A stretch of 64,000 nucleotides of DNA. Origin: Methanoregula sp. UBA247 (GTDB taxonomy: Archaea; Halobacteriota; Methanomicrobia; Methanomicrobiales; Methanospirillaceae). The DNA is taken from the NCBI GenBank assembly GCA_002495055.1, contig DADR01000018.1, positions 23,219-87,218 of the forward strand, in the 5' to 3' direction. Both the position numbers and the translations under genes were made by a program. The notes beneath the pieces were generated by a model. The model ran no database searches. It worked only from the letters and a program-made list of their open reading frames with translations, and had not been told where the DNA came from. How positions within the stretch are numbered: the stretch's first letter is position 1; every line of letters starts with the position of its first letter. This document shows, one piece after another, positions 43,702 through 51,812 of this stretch.

Positions 43702-43875
43702 ATGGATCATGGGGCGGCTGATAGTAAGAATTATTCTCAGGAAATGAAGTATGCATTTTCATCTGGCGGGTACACCCCGACACATGTTGGCGGTGTACAA
43801 GGTGTGCTATTGGGAGGCAAAAAAGGGGTGTCGCAGGTTTTTAAAAATGGCAAGGTAACAAGAAGGGCTGGTTAA
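43702..43875 (+). CDS. Possible 57-residue glycine-rich protein
   Basis: A frame from ATG 43702 with FSSGGYTPTHVGGVQGVLLGG then GKKGVSQVFKNGKVTRRAG. The composition is plausible for a small surface or nucleic-acid-binding protein, but there is no ribosome site and no family. Low confidence. Confidence 0.25.
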   Translation: MDHGAADSKNYSQEMKYAFSSGGYTPTHVGGVQGVLLGGKKGVSQVFKNGKVTRRAG

Positions 43876-44038
43876 GAGCACTAAATCAGGAAAAGGACAA
43901 AAAAAGCAGTTCAGGCACAACTATTTCGGGATTGGTCGTCTCAATTCTGACCATACCAGATAAAAAAAATACCTTGCCGTGTCCCGGTAATAATCTCACA
44001 GAGTACACATCAGTACAGGAAAGAGCCCCAAAAGGGCC

Positions 44039-44161
44039 TCAACTTGAACGCTTGTCGGCCCCGGTTGCATTGTCTTCTTCATCCGGAGATCGTTCGCCGT
44101 TTGGATTTCCGGACTCAAACACAGCCGGCACATCGCCACGCGAAATAATGGCCGTCCGCAT
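44039..44161 (-). CDS. Possible 40-residue acidic protein
   Basis: A frame from ATG 44161 to TGA 44041-44039: MRTAIISRGDVPAVFESGNP then NGERSPDEEDNATGADKRSS. It is acidic and strongly protein-like in codon choice, but short, with no ribosome site and no recognised family. Confidence 0.3.
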   Translation of the reverse strand: MRTAIISRGDVPAVFESGNPNGERSPDEEDNATGADKRSS

Positions 44162-44256
44162 CTGACTATCCGCTCAACCCAAAGGTTTTTAGAGTCAGGG
44201 CGCTACGGACTCATCGGTGGTGATCGTGTTCGGCTCCGCGGTACAGCGTCTTTTTC

Positions 44257-44291
44257 GTTTATACCCCTGCGCCGTGACACCAGGTATAAAC
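44257..44291. repeat. Perfect 9-bp inverted repeat with flanking direct repeats
   Basis: GTTTATACC (44257-44265) and GGTATAAAC (44283-44291) are exact reverse complements separated by 17 nt. The left arm overlaps TATACCCCT, which recurs at 44318-44326. A short hairpin ACCCG/CGGGT follows at about 44290-44305. It could be an operator or a hairpin in a transcript. Confidence 0.45.
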
Positions 44292-44503
44292 CCGCTGTGC
44301 CGGGTTGCATCCTCATATATACCCCTCTGAGGCAATTAGCACTGTAATGCGCTAATACTATTTATAATTTTCTTACAAAAATCAGGATCAGTTGTAGATT
44401 GGGTATGTCAAAAAAGCAGCCAGGAAAAAAAATCCTCAAAACATCAGGTCATCGTTCCGGCAATACAAATTTTTATTACTACCCTGCGTGATAGGGTTCA
44501 CAC

Positions 44504-44794
44504 ATGACCCTCTATATAATGCTCGGGAACCTGAAGAGTACTGCGTTTGAAAAATTCGACACCCTTGAAGAACGGGACAGGAAAGCAAAAAAGGTTATCG
44601 AATCGCTGGGGGGAAAAATGATCTCCCTGTTTTACACGTTTGGGCGGTATGACTTTGTGGTGCTACTTGATATGCCGGAAAAGGAGAACCTGGTGAAGTT
44701 CCTTTCGATTGTCGCGAAGTTTGGGACTGTCCGGACCGAGACTTTGGAAACCATCCCTCCCGACATGATCTATAAGATCGCAAAAGAGATCTGA
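44504..44794 (+). CDS. GYD-domain protein
   Basis: A 96-residue soluble protein of the GYD family, a ferredoxin-like dimeric alpha-beta fold common in methanogens and of unknown function. Visible features are the start TLYIMLGNLKSTAFEKF, the motif LFYTFGRYDFVVLLDMP that gives the family its name (here GRYDFV), and the end VRTETLETIPPDM. ATG 44504 follows an AT-rich stretch. It stands alone. Confidence 0.9.
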   Translation: MTLYIMLGNLKSTAFEKFDTLEERDRKAKKVIESLGGKMISLFYTFGRYDFVVLLDMPEKENLVKFLSIVAKFGTVRTETLETIPPDMIYKIAKEI

Positions 44795-45378
44795 AGGTAG
44801 AGTTCAGAGCGGACCCGGGGAACAGTGTGTTCTTTGGAGTCCGGTTCCTTACTTTTCAGGGCATCTCCTGGTAACCCCCGCACCCTGCGCCCGGGTCATA
44901 TCAGGATATTTCGTTTTTTTATTGGGTGGCGGGCACTGATTTTAAGGTAAGGAAAATACCGACGCAAACGTAATTCATGCGCACGATACACTGATTTTGC
45001 TGCATAACCGGCTTTTTTACCGTAAACGATACATCACGTACCATGACAGAGTACGGACCGGATGCCTATCTTTTTCGGGGAATCCCTGCACTTCCCGGTG
45101 ACGACCGGGGGGGTTTGATATAGCCCATGCAATACCCAAGCGTTTCGGCATACGCGGTGCGGTCGTTTGACAAAAAAACGCCCTCCGGTTCTGTGTATCC
45201 CTGGTCATGCGTCAGGAACTATTCACGGAGATCCCCGGACACGAACATTTTCCTATCTTTTTAATCCATCTTCAACGTCTGTTCAGAGTGTTCATGATAC
45301 CATAAGAAGTCAGTTCCCGTAGATACTCGCAAATGGGAGAGCCAGACAGTCCTCATGGCTTTCTCATCAAACTGCTTT
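44795..45378. other. Intergenic stretch of about 580 nt
   Basis: Contains the frameshifted short frame at 45043-45170; the remainder holds no recognisable gene or RNA. Confidence 0.4.
45043..45170 (+). pseudogene. Short gene interrupted at a G7 run
   Basis: From ATG 45043 the frame reads MTEYGPDAYLFRGIPALPGD DRG and then stops soon after the run of seven G at about 45107-45113. In the next frame the sequence continues GGFDIAHAIPKRFGIRGAVV and stops at TGA 45168-45170. Together they would make a protein of about 42 residues. The family is unknown; a homopolymer length error or real decay would both explain it. Confidence 0.35.
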
Positions 45379-46104
45379 TTATTTTGTTGCTACCAGAACT
45401 TTGAACCATTCAAACTCTTTCACCGGGCTGACTTCCACGTTCTTAAACCCGGCATTCCTGCACAGTTCTGCCCATTGACTAAATCCTATGCAGTATTCAC
45501 CATCGTTGAGGATATGCTTCTTTCCATTGTCATACATCCTTTCAAATGCCGGTATGCCTCCCTCTTTCATTGCGAGGGCAAATTCCTTTGTGAGGTAATT
45601 CAAAATCCTGACTAATCGTTGGGGGTCATCCGGTTTTCCCGTTGTATCCATATCGATTTCCCCGATAACGAATCTTCCCCCATCTCTCAAATAGTCATAA
45701 ATATTCTGAATAACGGGTTCTTTCAGTTTCACATGGTGCAGGGCAACTGTCGCTGCTATGATATCAAACTGGTTGGATGTGAAATCCATATCCTCCGCTG
45801 ATTTTTGTGCACAATGAATTTTTGCGGCCAGGTTGCACTTTTCAATTTTTTCTTTAAAAATCTTAAGCATCCGGGCTGAGCTGTCAATTGCCGTGATTGT
45901 GCAATCCGTTTTATTCAGGAATTTCAGTGACAGCAGTCCTGTTCCACAACCAATATCAAGAACCTGGTCATTGCTTTTTATTCCCGATAGCTGAACAACC
46001 AAATCAAGCAGTGCATGGTGTCTCTTTACTTTTCCAAGAGTGTTGTCGTATTCGTTCGCCCACTCCTGGAACCAAGCACGATTATCCCTGGTGACTTGTT
46101 TCAT
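45379..46104 (-). CDS. Class I SAM-dependent methyltransferase
   Basis: A 241-residue Rossmann-fold methyltransferase. Motif I is QVLDIGCGTGLLSLKFL (about residues 46-62), motif II includes ITAIDSSARML, and the post-II region FDIIAATVALHHV is typical of UbiE/Coq5-like small-molecule enzymes. The substrate cannot be told from sequence or neighbours. ATG 46104 begins MKQVTRDNRAWFQEWANEYD, a usual N-terminus for this group. Confidence 0.93.
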   Translation of the reverse strand: MKQVTRDNRAWFQEWANEYDNTLGKVKRHHALLDLVVQLSGIKSNDQVLDIGCGTGLLSLKFLNKTDCTITAIDSSARMLKIFKEKIEKCNLAAKIHCAQKSAEDMDFTSNQFDIIAATVALHHVKLKEPVIQNIYDYLRDGGRFVIGEIDMDTTGKPDDPQRLVRILNYLTKEFALAMKEGGIPAFERMYDNGKKHILNDGEYCIGFSQWAELCRNAGFKNVEVSPVKEFEWFKVLVATK

Positions 46105-46335
46105 CGTTTTTCCCTTTATGGTATTGATATGGTATTTTGTGGTGTGGGGATTTTATCACTTCCTTTCTTTACGATGACCATGTTCCCCTGCAAGCGATAG
46201 CGCCAAAGGGTAAGAAGCCGGAATCATGGTCTGATGCCGGCATGATCTGGTCTTTTAGGCCGGATGGTGTGAATCTGACGCAAAGGAGAACGGTCAGTGC
46301 ACGCAAAACCTCCCAACCAAAAAAAAGAGGATGTA

Positions 46336-47019
46336 TTACCGGTGCCGGGTGACTTCGACAATCGGAAAATTGATCCTGATCGATTTGTAAATATCCACGG
46401 TCTCTTTCTGGAATGCCTGGACTGCCAGAGGTTTGTTCGGGACCCTGAACGCGAAGATATACATGCCGTTTTCTGTGGACGTAAAGATGTAGGTCCCTTT
46501 TACCGCTGCGGTCTGGAAATCCAGCTCATAGGATTTGTAACCGGATATCATTATGGTGTAACTGTGGGCCTCTATCTGTGTCGGAACACCGTAGGTCTTT
46601 CCAACGGCAAGGGTCGCGTTGTTGAAATACTTCTCAAAGTCCGCTCCGGGGTTCTGATCGATATCAACGCTCAGGGAAATGTAGGATGCCTTGTCACCCG
46701 GAATGGCATAGGGAGAGTAGAAATTCGCGATATTCACCGTTGTAGTACCATAGTCCCTGACCCCGCTTGTCAGGACATCCTGCCTCGTCCAGTCAGCCGG
46801 GACCGAGATGGTTACCCCGTAAGGAAGGGATGGACTCATAATCGTACTGACCGGAACAGAGGTAGTGACCAGAGCAGGTGTACTGGCCGGAGCGGATGTA
46901 CTGGCCGGAGCAGGCGTGCTCTGTCCGGGATTTGTCGTACACCCGGTGAACAGCACGGAGACTGCAACAAGTATGACGACTACCAGGTTGATGCAGGGAT
47001 AACCAGAAAACGTTTTCAT
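46336..47019 (-). CDS. Lipoprotein with PsbP-like domain, paralogue of 59408-60100
   Basis: A 227-residue exported lipoprotein. Signal peptide with lipobox LFTGC (about residue 27), a Pro/Ser/Thr-rich spacer (about 30-65) and a globular domain (about 68-227) with LPYGVTISVPADWTRQD, NIANFYSPYAI, YISLSVDIDQNPGADFEKY and GMYIFAFRVPNKP. The pattern resembles PsbP/DUF1795-like ligand-binding domains. ATG 47019 has GGAGAG upstream. A very similar gene lies at 59408-60100, with near-identical DNA over about 100 bases. Confidence 0.85.
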   Translation of the reverse strand: MKTFSGYPCINLVVVILVAVSVLFTGCTTNPGQSTPAPASTSAPASTPALVTTSVPVSTIMSPSLPYGVTISVPADWTRQDVLTSGVRDYGTTTVNIANFYSPYAIPGDKASYISLSVDIDQNPGADFEKYFNNATLAVGKTYGVPTQIEAHSYTIMISGYKSYELDFQTAAVKGTYIFTSTENGMYIFAFRVPNKPLAVQAFQKETVDIYKSIRINFPIVEVTRHR

Positions 47020-47181
47020 AGGAGCTCTCTCCTATGCCTGCTTATAGCCGTAAGGGATTAAATGTGTTGTGATGAGTTGCACGAATTATCAAATGAGGTG
47101 AGATTTTGTCGGAAGGAGCCCTGATAGCGGGATACGGGGGTGACCGTCGGTATTGTGGGCATGCCAGGGCCGGTATACGCA

Positions 47182-47715
47182 CTATGCAGGGAATTTATCG
47201 AGTTTTGCAATGACGTTTCCGATACAATTCTCGAAATCATCGTCTGAACAATCGATCGTTATATCGGAATACTTTTCATACAGCGGGACCCTCTGGTTGT
47301 ACATATCCCAAAGACTCTGGCCCGCAACCAGAACAATTCCCCGTGTCGTGATATTATTGAGTCTCCGGACCATTTCCTCAAAGGAGATCTTCAGGTAGAT
47401 GATCACGCCATCTTTTTTGAGGTGTTCCATTGCTTTCTCACTGAACACAACACTGCCCCCCGTGGCAACAACTGCATGCTGAGTGTGAAGCGACAGTATC
47501 GTTTTTTCCTCGGTTTTCAGGAAAGCATCGGTCCCTTCCTCATCAATAATTTCCTGCAGGAGCCGTCCGGTATGTTCCTGTGCCATGATATCTGTATCGG
47601 TAAAATTCCGTCCCAGGGTTTTTGCAAGGATTACCCCAAGGGTGCTCTTCCCTGCACCCGGCATGCCGATAATGACGATGTTTTTCCTGGTGTTGTGCAT
47701 TCTTACGTACTTCAT
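47182..47715 (-). CDS. Shikimate-kinase-like P-loop protein (AroK fold)
   Basis: A 177-residue P-loop kinase. Walker A is GMPGAGKSTLG (about residues 17-27), followed by TDTDIMAQ (the DxD that contacts Mg and shikimate), the variant VATGGSVVF where shikimate kinases have GGG, and a lid-like RRLNNITTRGIVL. The overall order matches bacterial AroK rather than the GHMP-type shikimate kinase usual in archaea. The altered motifs allow a different small substrate. The start may be ATG 47715 or 47700. Confidence 0.75.
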   Translation of the reverse strand: MKYVRMHNTRKNIVIIGMPGAGKSTLGVILAKTLGRNFTDTDIMAQEHTGRLLQEIIDEEGTDAFLKTEEKTILSLHTQHAVVATGGSVVFSEKAMEHLKKDGVIIYLKISFEEMVRRLNNITTRGIVLVAGQSLWDMYNQRVPLYEKYSDITIDCSDDDFENCIGNVIAKLDKFPA

Positions 47716-47841
47716 TTCAACCGTTGATTGATAACAGTATTTCTCTTTTGGGCATCAGGCGATCTCCTTTGATATCAACAGTCCCGGGACACGTTCACCC
47801 GCCCTGCCTTTGCATTATCTGGACCAGGCAAGGTCTGATTC

Positions 47842-48339
47842 TCATATCTCCACAATCTCGGCCGATCGCTTCACCGTATCGACAAGCGCCACGGTGCTCC
47901 TGCCGGTCAGGTGCCCGTACACCTCACCGGGGTTTACGATCAACAGGGTCCCGTCCTTCCTGACCTCCGGCCGGTGGGTGTGCCCATACACTACCAGATC
48001 GAGAGAGCCGCAAGCGGTAAGCGTTCCCAGCAGTTCCCGGTCATCACCGTGCAGGAGCGCAATCCTCATCCCTCCTGCATCGATCCGGGCAAATGTTCCT
48101 TTAATCATCATGGAAGGGAGCCCTGCAGATTTCCTCTCAAGAAGGCGCCGGTCACCGTCATTGTTCCCGAACACTCCCGTCAGGGGCGCCGTAAGTTCTT
48201 TCAGGGTATCGATCATGAAGGGGGATATGAAATCCCCCGCGTGCAGTACCTGTTCAACACCCTCGCGGTTGAACCTTGATACGGCTTTTTTTGTCAGCAC
48301 AATATCATCGTGAGTATCAGACATAACGCCAATCAGCAT
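47842..48339 (-). CDS. Calcineurin-like phosphodiesterase, YfcE/MJ0936 type
   Basis: A 165-residue metallophosphoesterase that hydrolyses phosphodiesters using two metal ions. All family blocks are visible: MSDTHDD (D-x-H), VLHAGDFIS (GD), VFGNNDG (GNND), LLHGDD and VYGHTHRPEV (GHTH). ATG 48339 directly precedes the first beta strand (MLIGVMSDTHDD) and is favoured over an in-frame upstream ATG at 48426. The physiological substrate is unknown. Confidence 0.93.
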   Translation of the reverse strand: MLIGVMSDTHDDIVLTKKAVSRFNREGVEQVLHAGDFISPFMIDTLKELTAPLTGVFGNNDGDRRLLERKSAGLPSMMIKGTFARIDAGGMRIALLHGDDRELLGTLTACGSLDLVVYGHTHRPEVRKDGTLLIVNPGEVYGHLTGRSTVALVDTVKRSAEIVEI

Positions 48340-48549
48340 TCCATCCACCACGATTCCTTCGTCCGGCAGCCTGATAATTATTTCCGGCACCACACTATGC
48401 AGCAGTCCTGGTTTGCCAGGTACCATGATTGTACCACGATGACTGTACTGCCCCGGTACCGCGTTCCATGATTACACGTTGTCTTTTTCTCTTCTAAAAA
48501 TCGCGATGGATCTTTTTATTCGCGTACTGTTGGTGAAAAAACATTTTTT

Positions 48550-48822
48550 ATGTCAGAAAATATACAAAAACACACGGGAGACCGGCAAGGGGAAGAAATG
48601 ACAGATGAACCGGGGCAATCTGAAGCTGATATAAAAACATTGAAAGACTTTTTACAAAGGACACTGGGGGATGTTGCATCAGAAAGAGGCCTTATTATTG
48701 CTGGTATACTGGCCTTATACGAAGATATCCGGGATGATATTACCCCTCCGCCTGACGTTCAGATTGCCTTTCGCCGCATTAAGGCTGACGCGACATACTT
48801 TTTTGAAGGGGAAAAACCATGA
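48550..48822 (+). CDS. Small acidic protein of unknown function
   Basis: A 90-residue protein with a hydrophilic N-terminus (EEMTDEPGQSEADIKTLKDF) and a helical C-terminal part (LQRTLGDVASERGLIIAGIL, later DVQIAFRRIKADATYFF). The start ATG 48550 lies after a T-run without a ribosome site, 30-40 nt behind an AT-rich TATA-like stretch, so it is probably leaderless. No family recognised. Confidence 0.6.
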   Translation: MSENIQKHTGDRQGEEMTDEPGQSEADIKTLKDFLQRTLGDVASERGLIIAGILALYEDIRDDITPPPDVQIAFRRIKADATYFFEGEKP

Positions 48823-49221
48823 CCCCGGTTTCCAGCAGGTGAGGAAATTAACAACGCATTATAAAAAGAGGGATTTGCGCCTAAAACGACACTGGACCCG
48901 ACGCGATGTACCCCTTACTTCCCCTCCCACCCTGTGTCATGGACTGTTCCCTCCGACAGAATCTCGATCTCAAAGACTAGGGCTGCATTGCTCAGCCTGA
49001 TGAAGGAGAGAGAGGTTGTCCGGGCAAAAGCGTGCTCCCCGCATACTTATACCGGGGACCCTTTCCTCCCGATACTGATGCCGGACCCATGCAAGGTCAC
49101 GTGATCTCCTTTCATGGTCGTCATGATTTCATTCCCGACTTTCAAAAACTAAAAAAACACACGTGGTCCTGTTCGTTTTCCTGTATCTCCTATCCCACGA
49201 TCCAAAAAGAAAGGGGAGGGA
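48823..49221. other. Intergenic stretch of about 400 nt
   Basis: No supported gene. A plus frame near 48936-49104 (SLMKEREVVRAKACSPHTYT) reads plausibly but has a weak GTG start and no family. Confidence 0.35.
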
Positions 49222-49815
49222 TCAGGACCCGGCGACCGGCAGAGGAGTCACCACGGAAGATGCGATGAAGAAAAATGATGCCAGCAGGACGAGAAGGAGC
49301 AGCGGGATAATCACGGCAATGATGACTGCTCCCAGCGCACGGCCGGTAGTGATCCCGTGGAGTTCGCGAACACCCAGGACAGAAAGGACCAGGGACCAGA
49401 TCCCGGCAAGGATCCCGACCAGGGGGATCCACCCCAGCAGGAGGGCCGGGGTTTCTCCGAATGCCAGTGCCTTGAGGGTCTCCCGGTAGCCTTTCCTGCC
49501 GCCGAACAGGTACACCCAGAGATGTAACCAGGCTGCCCCGATGAAGAGGAGGACCAGGGAAACGATGACCATCTGGACTGCAATAACAACAATCCCGAAT
49601 CCTGTAATCGTTCCGATGCCAAAACTTTTTAAAAAACTGTAATTCGCTGAAATCGATGAGCCTGAAAACAGTAGTATCAGAACGGAAAGGACGGTGTTGA
49701 TAAGCACCAGGACGAGGAAATACACAAGGGTGTCACGGTAGTCGGTATCCATTACATTCCGGAACGTTTCTACCGGCGACAGTACAAACCCTTTTATCAG
49801 CTCAGCATATTCCAT
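49222..49815 (-). CDS. Yip1-domain membrane protein
   Basis: A 197-residue membrane protein of the Yip1 family. It starts with the usual cytoplasmic box MEYAELIKGFVLSPVETFRNV, followed by five hydrophobic segments (about 32-50, 66-95, 102-112 with a reentrant look, 127-150, 160-185). Archaeal Yip1 proteins are of unknown role; the eukaryotic relatives act in membrane traffic. The characteristic FGGRKGYRETLKALAFGETP loop is present. Confidence 0.88.
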   Translation of the reverse strand: MEYAELIKGFVLSPVETFRNVMDTDYRDTLVYFLVLVLINTVLSVLILLFSGSSISANYSFLKSFGIGTITGFGIVVIAVQMVIVSLVLLFIGAAWLHLWVYLFGGRKGYRETLKALAFGETPALLLGWIPLVGILAGIWSLVLSVLGVRELHGITTGRALGAVIIAVIIPLLLLVLLASFFFIASSVVTPLPVAGS

Positions 49816-50095
49816 ACGGATTGAGTCGCCCGGCCGGGATTTAAAGATATTTCAACAGGGCGGCAGGTTTTTCATCAAGAGAGGGGGGACTGTTTTTTCA
49901 TCACTGGCGTATCCGGTCAGATCGATATTTAAGAGACCGTAACGTTAACCCGGAGGAACAGGACGAAAAAGGAGATGGGATTGGGAGGGAAGAGGCACCC
50001 CCATTCAGCATTGCAGTAATACCGGGATGAAAATTCGTGGATTTCGGGAGGCACGGTGAAAAGCCGATGAGCGTACGATGAAAATTCATACCGGG

Positions 50096-50848
50096 TCAGA
50101 CGATTAATCTCGCAATTGTCGCGACACCCAGGATTATTGTTACCACGGCGATTGCTCTTCGTAATGATTTCCCGTCGGATTTTTTTATAATGAACGCAGC
50201 GACAGGCGCCGAAACTCCTACGCCAACAGAAAGCGAGAGGGTCAGATCCCAGTTCACGGCAGATCCATAGACGACGAATGTGACGAAGCCAACGAGACTG
50301 ATGAAGAGTTCAGAGAAGCTCTGGACGGAAACTGCCTCCTTCTCGCTGATCTTCATGTACAACAGGCCGGAGGTGATTATCGGGCCAAAGCCGCTGCCAC
50401 TTATCCCTTTATTGAAACTGCCAAAAAGGCCAAGAAGCGCAATCTTTGCCCAGCTGAAGTCAATGACCAGGGATTTGTTCAGGAAGAGAAACAGCCCCGT
50501 GCCCGTTATCAGGGTACCTATGTAGAGCCCGAGGTAAAAGTTTGAGATCTCCGTGTTTAAGGTGGCCCCGGCGATGCTGCCTGCAATGCCTACTGCTCCG
50601 ATAAGGATCACAATCTTAAAGAGATGGCCGCCGAATGTGAAGTCGGCATTTTTTAAGCGGTGGTTGAAGAAGCTGCTCAGGATATTGCCGATGAGACTGC
50701 TGAGCAGGAGCGCCGGCACGATCTCCTTTGGCGTGTAGCCTGAAAAGAGCAGGATGGGCGTCATCGTCAACCCGAAGCCCATACCGAAGATTATATCGAC
50801 GACAGCTGTCAGGAATGCGAGTATCAGCAGCAGGGGATCGATAACCAT
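50096..50848 (-). CDS. TauE/SafE-family permease
   Basis: A 250-residue eight-helix permease of the sulfite exporter TauE/SafE family (DUF81), which moves sulfur oxyanions or organosulfonates. Seen are the N-terminal VDIIFGMGFGLTMTPILLFSGY and the second repeat LGLFGSFNKGISGSGFGPIITSGLL, the two inverted halves of the fold. It is the last gene of the minus-strand sulfur cluster, 55 nt after the YeeE/YedE gene. Sulfite, sulfide or thiosulfate-related export is inferred from context. Confidence 0.9.
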   Translation of the reverse strand: MVIDPLLLILAFLTAVVDIIFGMGFGLTMTPILLFSGYTPKEIVPALLLSSLIGNILSSFFNHRLKNADFTFGGHLFKIVILIGAVGIAGSIAGATLNTEISNFYLGLYIGTLITGTGLFLFLNKSLVIDFSWAKIALLGLFGSFNKGISGSGFGPIITSGLLYMKISEKEAVSVQSFSELFISLVGFVTFVVYGSAVNWDLTLSLSVGVGVSAPVAAFIIKKSDGKSLRRAIAVVTIILGVATIARLIV

Positions 50849-50903
50849 CGATTTACACTCATGGCATAGGTATTCCGGTTTTTAATCGTATTCGCCATAA
50901 CTC

Positions 50904-51317
50904 TTAATTCCCGTCTCTGATGAATCTGCCCCTGAGGTAAGCACCGAGGAACATGAACGCAAGGCCAACAATAATGGGCCAGTTTCCTGTGCCGAGGCTT
51001 GCAACTGCCGAGCCGGGGCACTGGCCTGATATTCCCCACCCTGTTCCGAATATTGCTGCACCGATCAGCGTGTTTCTTGTCAATACGCTGACCCGGGGCC
51101 TGAAGGCTCCCCCGAGTGCAGGGGCTTTCATGAATTTCGGCACGACATTAATCGCAAAGAAGGTGACTACCGCCGCACCGCCCATGACGAAAATGAGGCC
51201 GAGATCATCCAGCCTGAGGAAACTGAGGACAATCTCCGGCCGGGTCATACCACTCCAGGCGAGGCCCAAACCAAAGAGGATGCCTCCCCCGTAGACCGCG
51301 ATGTTCCTGGCGTTCAT
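50904..51317 (-). CDS. YeeE/YedE-family membrane protein, second half
   Basis: A 137-residue membrane protein with four helices and the motif FGTGWGISGQCPGSAVASLG (about residues 89-109), which carries a cysteine that in related thiosulfate transporters (YeeE/TsuA) takes part in substrate relay. Its ATG overlaps the stop of the preceding YeeE half by one base (TAATG). The two short proteins probably assemble as one transporter, as in bacterial two-gene YeeE/YedE pairs. Confidence 0.9.
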   Translation of the reverse strand: MNARNIAVYGGGILFGLGLAWSGMTRPEIVLSFLRLDDLGLIFVMGGAAVVTFFAINVVPKFMKAPALGGAFRPRVSVLTRNTLIGAAIFGTGWGISGQCPGSAVASLGTGNWPIIVGLAFMFLGAYLRGRFIRDGN

Positions 51318-51775
51318 TACAGGACCCCCATGAATTCGAGGAGGTGGGCTGTTATGATGCCGAACCCCAGGAAGGTAATGACAGCATAGAGGGATGTGGT
51401 TGAGAGGGACGCAATGCCGCTTATGCCATGACCGGAGGTGCAGCCATTCGACAGCCGTGTGCCGAAACCAACGAGAAGCCCGCCCAGCGCCAGCCTCCAG
51501 GGGTCGACACCGGTTACAAACATGCCGGAAGGTGACAGGGTGAAGGTGTAGAGTACGGCGCCTGATATCAGGCCGAGGCACAGCGCAAGCCGCCAGTCGC
51601 GCTCGCTGATGTTTCTCTTTTCCTGGAAGTGCGGAAGCTGTGAGAACCATGAGAGTGTCGTAGTGAAGAAGCTGCTCTGCGTTGCGTGCAGCCCGGTCAG
51701 GATGTAGATGATACTGACGCCAAGGCCGATGATGATCCCACCGATCAGGTAGGGCTCTATACCGAGGGGAAACAT
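51317..51775 (-). CDS. YeeE/YedE-family membrane protein, first half
   Basis: A 152-residue membrane protein with four helices. The motif FGTRLSNGCTSGHGISGIASL (about 113-133) contains the family cysteine in NGCTSGHG. It is coupled with the next gene by a one-base overlap and is 37 nt downstream of an MBL-rhodanese gene. Together with the other half it would make an eight-helix channel for thiosulfate, sulfide or a persulfide-like compound. Substrate is inferred. Confidence 0.9.
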   Translation of the reverse strand: MFPLGIEPYLIGGIIIGLGVSIIYILTGLHATQSSFFTTTLSWFSQLPHFQEKRNISERDWRLALCLGLISGAVLYTFTLSPSGMFVTGVDPWRLALGGLLVGFGTRLSNGCTSGHGISGIASLSTTSLYAVITFLGFGIITAHLLEFMGVL

Positions 51776-51812
51776 GTGTTCAGCTTGGTACCGGAAATAA
51801 TAAACTTTGAGT

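Larger units (their letters stand above)
43876..44503. other. Intergenic stretch of about 630 nt with inverted repeats
   Basis: Holds a possible 40-codon minus frame (44039-44161), a perfect 9-bp inverted repeat (44257-44291), direct repeats TATACCCCT (44260-44268, 44318-44326) and an AT-rich promoter stretch (about 44355-44375). The rest is unassigned. Confidence 0.4.
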
